NCBI RefSeq assembly: GCF_036588685.1
Contig: NW_026963314.1
Location: forward strand, 1,357,001 to 1,421,000
DNA length: 64,000 nt
Direction: 5' to 3'
Source of the DNA: Mytilus trossulus
Taxonomy: Eukaryota; Mollusca; Bivalvia; Mytilida; Mytilidae
Shown here: piece by piece, positions 58,650-64,000 of the stretch
Layout of the letters: every line of letters begins with the position of its first letter
How positions within the stretch are numbered: the stretch's first letter is position 1
Program-made: the position numbers and the translations under genes
Notes under the pieces: model-generated
Seen by the model: the letters and a program-made list of their open reading frames with translations, nothing else
Database searches by the model: none
What the model was told of the DNA's origin: nothing

Positions 58650-60527
58650 ATATTATAGTGGCCAACTTTAAAAAAATAAAATAAAAGATCTAATTGTAGA
58701 ACCTTAATTTGAAGTCAAATTTTATTTGGCATATGTAAGGTCAAGATAAATATGTTCATAGAAAACATAATCTAATTTTTGATTTAGACTGTTAGAAAAA
58801 AAAACTATACTAACTCAAAATATGGCTGGTTAAAGGTTTTAATAAGTTGTCAATGCAAATACCTTGAAATAAATACAATAAATGTTATTCTTACTTTATA
58901 TATTTCATTAAGTGTACAATAACAAAGAAGACTTGGTTGTTAGATATACATGTATAGTTGTGCCAAAAATTAGGGCACTGGTTCTGGACATTTAGAAGAT
59001 TATAAGTCCATTTATAGACTTTTAAAAAAGTGTTTGTTTTTTTCTTCATTTATTTTCATTATTTTAATCAATAAAATAAATGTTAACCATTTGTAATCAT
59101 AATTTGTATTAATTATTCTGCTATTTATGGGTGTCATGATTGCATAATAAATATTTTCTTATTCTGTACATTTTATGATAACCTCAAAATACAGATTGTA
59201 TGTATCATGTTTATATCTTTTTAAACTGAAGAGATGTATTTTGCTCAAATGTTTGTTGTTGTTCGTGCAATGGAAGAATTTTGCCCAAAGCCCTGCTGTT
59301 TATATAAAATATAAACAATAGTCACTAAAAAATCAAGGAAAAGATTTATTTATGAGGTTATAAGAAGAAGATCTTTAGCTATTTGCTAGTCAATTTTTTT
59401 TCAAAACAATAAAATGCTTTAGGTCAGTTTGTGCATGGGGCTTTGATATATTTGATATACGCAATGTTTTGCTTTGGCAGTAATAGTCGATAGATACAGG
59501 ATTAAATAGTTTGAATAGGAGAACTACCAAGATCTGTATACTCTCTGATTTTCAAATCAATCGGATGAACTGATTTGGAGTAATGAGCTCTGAAATATTA
59601 ATTTTTATTAGATTTTGACAATATTTTTTAGAGTCTTAGTTTGGTCTGTAGGCTACTATGGCATCTGAGGTTCTTAAAATACCAGCAAGTTTCAAGATTT
59701 GGTTTCTAGGAGTGTTGCAGTATAATGACAATTTGCCAATTTCCAACTTAATGTTTTAGTTCAGTATATCCATACATTCAACTCTTGTAAATCCTAAAAT
59801 GAGACTTTTTCTAATACTAACAATATCATTTGTTTTCCATGGCAACCATGGGCAATATTTATTCTTAAGGTCAATATAGCACTATGACAAGCATTATATG
59901 ATTAAATATACATACAAAAATAATAAAGAACAACATATGTAAAAGGAACAATGGAAAAGGCTGTCTAAAACAGAATTCAAGAAAATTCAAAAAATCACAA
60001 AATCATGAGGGGGGGGGGGGGGGGTAAAAAATGTTTTTTTTACAAAAAATCTAAAGGAGTCTACAAATGTTTATTTTTTATATGTTTTGGACAATGGTCT
60101 AATAAACAAATGTTTCTAAACAGATTTCAAATATCTGTCTGTTCATGGGAGATAAATGATATTGAAAATCGATTATTTTCAATTTTTCTTCTGGATGCAA
60201 AAATTGGTAATTTGGTTACCATGTAAACATAATTTGAAGAACTGTTTCCCTCTCCTCATATACTTACATATTAAGAACATGTCTTTAACTTCAACATTAT
60301 ATTGTTATATATTTCAAGTTACTTCGAAATTAGGGTGAAAGAGATCAAGAAAATATGCCAAATTTCAGGTTTTTAGGGCGAAATAACTAGGTAATTTATG
60401 ACAGCACGGTTACCATGGCAACCGAATAGCAAAATAGTAATATTTTTTCATTTTTTTTCACTTATTCCCTGAAAGGAAACAATAGAACCCCATGAGATCC
60501 AATTTTGCGACTACCAGTGAATCACCC
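58650..60527. other. Right part of element D: no gene, X-box-like sites
   Basis: No coding exon. Contains a G16 run (60009-60024), CCATGGCAACCATGG (59837-59851), GGTTACCATG (60214-60223) and a perfect palindromic RFX X-box GTTACCATGGCAAC (60409-60422), about 120 bp inside the right terminal repeat. Confidence 0.5.
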
Positions 60528-60555
60528 TTTGCATGATTCTTACACGGAATGGTAC
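60528..60555 (-). repeat. Element D right terminal inverted repeat
   Basis: 28 bp ending GGAATGGTAC, the exact reverse complement of 39354-39381; TTAA follows at 60556-60559. Confidence 0.85.
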
Positions 60556-60879
60556 TTAAATATACAGATACATATGTACATGTATTTATCATAAAGTATT
60601 GCCATTTCCATTATCAAAAAAAGACGCAGATGAGACTTCTATCATTGTCTTCGTTTATTCATTTTCTTCCGTAAAGTTCCATTACACATATTGCCTATTG
60701 CAAACCACTCAAACTTTATACATGTACAGTACTGTAAATTCAGAAATAATTGAATGCGAATAATGTGACTAGGTAAATATCGCAATAATAAGAACTTGCA
60801 ATATTAAACATTTGTAACTGAAACATACACATTTATGAGGAATTATTTGAAATCACAATAAATAAACATTTTTTTAGTA

Positions 60880-60970
60880 AAATTGAGAATGGAATTTGGG
60901 GAATATGTATGTCAATGTGACAACCCAACCAAAGAGCAGATAACAGCTAAGGCATCCATTCTTGACTAAT
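60880..60970 (+). repeat. Fragment of the second mussel dispersed repeat family
   Basis: Matches the start of the 41100-41580 repeat (aaattgagaatggaa.ttgggaa, gtgacaacccaaccaaa) and then diverges. Confidence 0.5.
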
Positions 60971-61116
60971 TGCAATAATAAATGATGTATACTGGAAATA
61001 GTATAATAAATGCATGCAAAACTTTCAGTATTTACAGTTTTTAAAAAATTGCTGGGTATCCTGATTTTACATGTTTTATAAACTGATTTTATTTTAGATA
61101 ATGCATCATTTTTAAA

Positions 61117-61282
61117 CAGTCTGCGCCAAAAACTTTTTCATCTACTAGTCCGGAAACTAAATATCAAAACTTGTCCCAATACGACTATATAAAATTTTGA
61201 AAATTTTACTAGTACGAATCAATATTTACTAGTCTAGGGTACTAGTTCGGGGGATAGGACTAGTGGCTAACGGTGCAGACTG
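61117..61282. repeat. 166-bp MITE-like element with five ACTAGT sites
   Basis: Bounded by the inverted pair CAGTCTGCGCC / GGTGCAGACTG. Inside, the palindrome ACTAGT occurs at 61144, 61208, 61228, 61241 and 61259, several with a gg or cc neighbour. No clear target duplication. Confidence 0.55.
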
Positions 61283-61469
61283 CATTTTTCAATAATATAA
61301 AGTTGAAAATTGATATATATATATTTATATATGTGAAATCTAATTTGGTTAATGTTGGTTATATAATTTCTTAATAATAGTTTATCCAGATTTTTTAAAG
61401 AGGGGTCAACAAGAAACATGTAAGCAATACATTGTCAAACAAAGACTTTAATGCAATTTGTCCGTTTTT

Positions 61470-61640
61470 ATATCAAATAAGGAGATGTAGTATGATTGCC
61501 GTTGAGACAACTATCCACCAATTGTAAGTTCTAATGAAATAACTATATAATTAAGCAATTACACTATAAGCAAGTACCTCTTTTGACAATGAGAAAATTC
61601 ATACTAAATAGTGTACTAAATATGGCTTGGACATTTGGAA
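61470..61640 (+). repeat. Diverged mussel dispersed repeat
   Basis: Begins aaggagatgtagtatgattgccgttgagacaactatccacc and keeps acaatgagaaaattcatac in the expected place. The ORF 61583-61777 overlaps it and is not supported. Confidence 0.55.
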
Positions 61641-62528
61641 ATTTAACAGCCTTATGTATAAAAAAAACAGATATGTCGACAGACATGAATCAAATTAAAG
61701 CAAGCCACTGTCCCTTAAAAACTAAAACACCAACACAAAATATTTTTTTTTGTTACAAAATGAAATTTGATGTTTGATATAAACACAAAATACATGATAG
61801 GTGAAATGTAATTGTATGCGAGTACTGACTGGGACATCAATTTTGGAAATGAATATTCTTGCCTAGTAAGAATTGGAAAAACACAAAATGGCATTAGTGG
61901 GAAGGTTTCGGTGCAAAATATAGTTGACATGCATTTTGTGTCCGGCCACATGGACACAACGATAAATGACAAATATTGAATATAGTAATTCAGTTTAGTT
62001 GCTTGATTTTATATAAATGACCAAATGACACAAATGAAAATTCAATCAGATTTAATTTTCTTAAATATGAATCCTACTGCAAATTTCTTTTTGCATTGTG
62101 TTTAAGCACCGGACACATATAGAACACCAATGAATATACTTATATTTAATGCATGCTAACTATATTTTGCACCGAAAAAAGGACATATCTACAAAATGGA
62201 GGGAAAAAGTGAAAATAATTTTTCACACAGCAAGTGAGCAACCCCCAGAAAAAAAATATGTCTGTGCAGTAACAGATGATAGAAAACTTTGAAGTTGCCC
62301 CACCTTGAATAGAAATTATCTTCCATTTAAAATTAAGTTGGTTCTCTATACTTTTTAAGACTTCTGACTGAATTTGTCTTACTGATTTTCGTACATATTT
62401 TGCAACTGAATATGTCAGAACTTATTGTTTTCTTTTATATAATATTTAACAAAGTTTAATGCACACTATTAGCATAAATTTACAAATCCACATTTAATAG
62501 ATTTAGGGATTTAATTCGCAAAAGATCA
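61640..62528. other. Spacer before the Harbinger element: no feature seen
   Basis: AT-rich. The minus ORF 61715-61972 shows no domain. Confidence 0.4.
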
Positions 62529-62767
62529 GGGCCAGGTTGTTCAACTTGTCGTTAACTTAACATAAGCGTTAAATTTAACGTGTCGTTAAATACTATAACG
62601 TATCGTTACTTAACCCATGGTTAAAATGGTGTTGTTCAACTTGGTTTAACGCTGTCGTTAGTTAACGGTGACGTTAAATAATTTAACCACTCGTTAAATA
62701 TTTAACTAAAGTTTAGAGATTATTCTCTTTACCCACAATGCATTGGTTTGTTAATATTTACTTCAAC

Positions 62768-63052
62768 ATGGCTGACAAGTCTTCTGCTAAAACACAAAGG
62801 GACAGAAAACCTAACTTCACCCAAGAAGAAGTAAATGTAATTCAAGACCAAGTGCAAAAGAATTACAAAGTGATTAATGAAAAGTTTGGGGATGGTATAA
62901 CCAATTCCAGAAAGACTGCTGTCTGGAGCAGGATTTCCGTCAAGCGTGTGTACTCTTGTTTAATTTCTGGCTATGTATTTATTTGGTATGTTTATATTCG
63001 TTCTTATCGTTTGCTTTACATTCAGTGGCAAATATTTCATGCATGTTCATGA
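62768..63052 (+). CDS. Myb/SANT-like DNA-binding protein of Harbinger element (partial)
   Basis: ATG 62768-62770 in a good context (caac-ATG-g). The product begins MADKSSAKTQRDRKPNFT and continues EEVNVIQDQVQKNYKVINEKF and TNSRKTAVWSRI, the helical pattern of Myb/SANT-like domains found in the second protein of PIF/Harbinger transposons and in NAIF1-like proteins. After about residue 62 the similarity ends and the frame becomes hydrophobic, so the exon probably ends near 62950 or the gene is truncated. The upstream ATG at 62738 adds ten atypical residues. Confidence 0.6.
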   Translation: MADKSSAKTQRDRKPNFTQEEVNVIQDQVQKNYKVINEKFGDGITNSRKTAVWSRISVKRVYSCLISGYVFIWYVYIRSYRLLYIQWQIFHACS

Positions 63053-63513
63053 TGAGAACAAATTTACAAAGAGTACAATATCTATAATCAGACGACTCAC
63101 CGGATTTTGTATTATGCATGGCGTTACACTATATTCATACAACGCAATCAGATTATACATCCCCTTTCCAACCGGCGTATTTACACACCCAACAGTCTAT
63201 GGAAGACCCACTTTGCGACAAAGTGAAAAAAATCCAAAGGATGACCTTAAATGTATACCTTAATCAAGCCTTGGGGCAAATGTCATTCAGTGTACAATTA
63301 ACAATGAGATGATGATAAAAAAGCGTGACGATCGACCGTCACTTCGTAGTGCCAATAACTCATATTATCTGAAGTGTATTTATGAACTTATTATTTGCTA
63401 AGCCTTCAATTCAAAATCTCGAATGCATGTGTTTTGAGAAAACATAACTTGTATTATTTATCAAATTTTATATTTGATGAACAAATGAAGACTCTTGAGA
63501 TCAAACATTTATT

Positions 63514-63717
63514 TCAGTTGAAGAAAACTCTTTCGATATGTTCTCTAATGTGTCTTCCATCCTGTTCTCCTTCAAAATTCGGAACTTGCACTGGTTGGTC
63601 TTGCAGAACATGTACACCACAAACGTCTTCCAAAGGTTCATTCATTGTTAAAGCTATGTTCTGTAGAACAGCACAAGCACCAAACACTCGACAGATTTTT
63701 TCAGGTTTCATTCTGAC
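63514..63717 (-). CDS. HARBI1-like transposase, last exon
   Basis: A splice acceptor (aaatttcag, AG 63719-63718) is followed by VRMKPEKICRVFGACAVLQNIA and, near the end, GRHIREHIERVFF, then TGA at 63516-63514. This is the C-terminal helix region of Harbinger transposases/HARBI1, downstream of the DDE core. The catalytic exons would lie to the right of 63717. A short open stretch with FLGDNIVDGKTLL at about 63750-63830 does not convincingly show them. Confidence 0.65.
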   Translation of the reverse strand, partial: VRMKPEKICRVFGACAVLQNIALTMNEPLEDVCGVHVLQDQPVQVPNFEGEQDGRHIREHIERVFFN

Positions 63718-64000
63718 CTGAAATTTATAATTTCATAATTATGGGCAGGAAGATATCTTTCAATTAAAAAAAACTGTTTCAGAAGTGTTTTCCCATCTAC
63801 AATATTGTCTCCTAGAAAATTAACCATGCAGATACCCACTTAAAAAAAAAATACCATGTTAATGATTATTTGCACTGCATTCTAAAAAAAACCAATATTG
63901 ATAGTTACTTAAATAACAGGTTCAATATAATCTCTATTAACTACAGCTCTTTCCGTAACAATTATCTCTAGTTTGACAGAGCTACCATTTAATTTTATGG

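Larger units (their letters stand above)
39354..60555 (+). mobile_element. Element D: 21.2-kb TTAA-flanked DNA transposon with 11-exon gene
   Basis: A perfect 28-bp inverted repeat, beginning GTACCATTCCGTGTAAG, occupies 39354-39381 and 60528-60555. TTAA lies immediately outside each (39350-39353, 60556-60559), and sequence identity stops exactly at those tetranucleotides. The region between holds one plus-strand gene (40106-56944) with transposase-like acidic motifs and zinc clusters, plus later insertions in its introns. Subtracting the ~6.3-kb retroelement/DNA-element nest in intron 3 leaves roughly 15 kb. TTAA targeting is known for piggyBac and Kolobok, but neither the termini nor the protein looks like those to me. 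It could instead be two ends of unrelated copies flanking a host gene; exact matching at TTAA makes that less likely. Confidence 0.7.
62529..64000. mobile_element. PIF/Harbinger-type transposon, left part
   Basis: Two genes typical of Harbinger elements lie next to each other: a Myb/SANT-like protein (plus) and a HARBI1-like transposase end (minus). The presumed left terminus starts GGGCCAGGTTGTTCAAC. It contains internal repeats of gttgttcaacttg (62536, 62632) and many gttaac/cgttaaat motifs up to 62710. The right end is outside the window, so neither the terminal pairing nor the target duplication (expected TWA) can be seen. Confidence 0.6.

Overview
The window looks like AT-rich genomic DNA from a marine mussel (Mytilus or a close relative). 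The main reason is the repeated presence of dispersed repeats I recognise from mussel genomes, such as the core tggtatgattgccaatgag and the companion cggggttaaacatgttt. Other support comes from split exons with GT/AG junctions, a tRNA-derived SINE, degraded non-LTR and Penelope-like retroelements, and Harbinger-type transposon genes. No bacterial operons, ribosome binding sites or CRISPR arrays are present. Species identity is inferred from memory of the repeats.

Layout. 1-19064 is a 53-bp satellite interrupted by two large inserted elements: A (2932-9580, 39-bp terminal inverted repeats, TA flanks) and B (9754-18740, terminal inverted repeats of about 1 kb, 6-bp target duplication). 19080-21900 is more tandem DNA: a ~100-bp repeat array split by a small insertion, then a 39-bp minisatellite. 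22262-23088 is the last exon of an NHL-propeller (TRIM-like) gene on the minus strand. 23840-27480 is a cluster of old copies of one repeat family, with an ancient ~1.2-kb duplication. 28463-28865 is a candidate secreted-protein exon. 29611-33566 is element C, whose loop holds a 5'-truncated LINE with its own 13-bp target duplication. 34710-35430 is a MITE.

39354-60555 is the most striking part. A perfect 28-bp inverted repeat, abutting TTAA at both outer ends, encloses 21.2 kb. Inside is an 11-exon plus-strand gene of about 1085 codons with several zinc-binding clusters and three conserved acidic positions spaced like an RNase H-fold (DDE) transposase. I read this as a giant, intron-bearing, TTAA-targeting DNA transposon (element D). 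The copy is damaged by two single-base losses and one stop codon. Its third intron carries a Penelope-like retroelement fragment, which is itself split by a 4.08-kb DNA element encoding a broken zinc-finger/XPG-like/Cys-rich protein (Academ-like).

The right end (62529-64000) is the start of a PIF/Harbinger element, with a Myb/SANT-like gene on the plus strand and the last exon of a HARBI1-like transposase on the minus strand.

Almost nothing here is ordinary host coding DNA. The likely exceptions are the NHL exon and perhaps the secreted-protein exon. The window is best read as a layered record of transposition.
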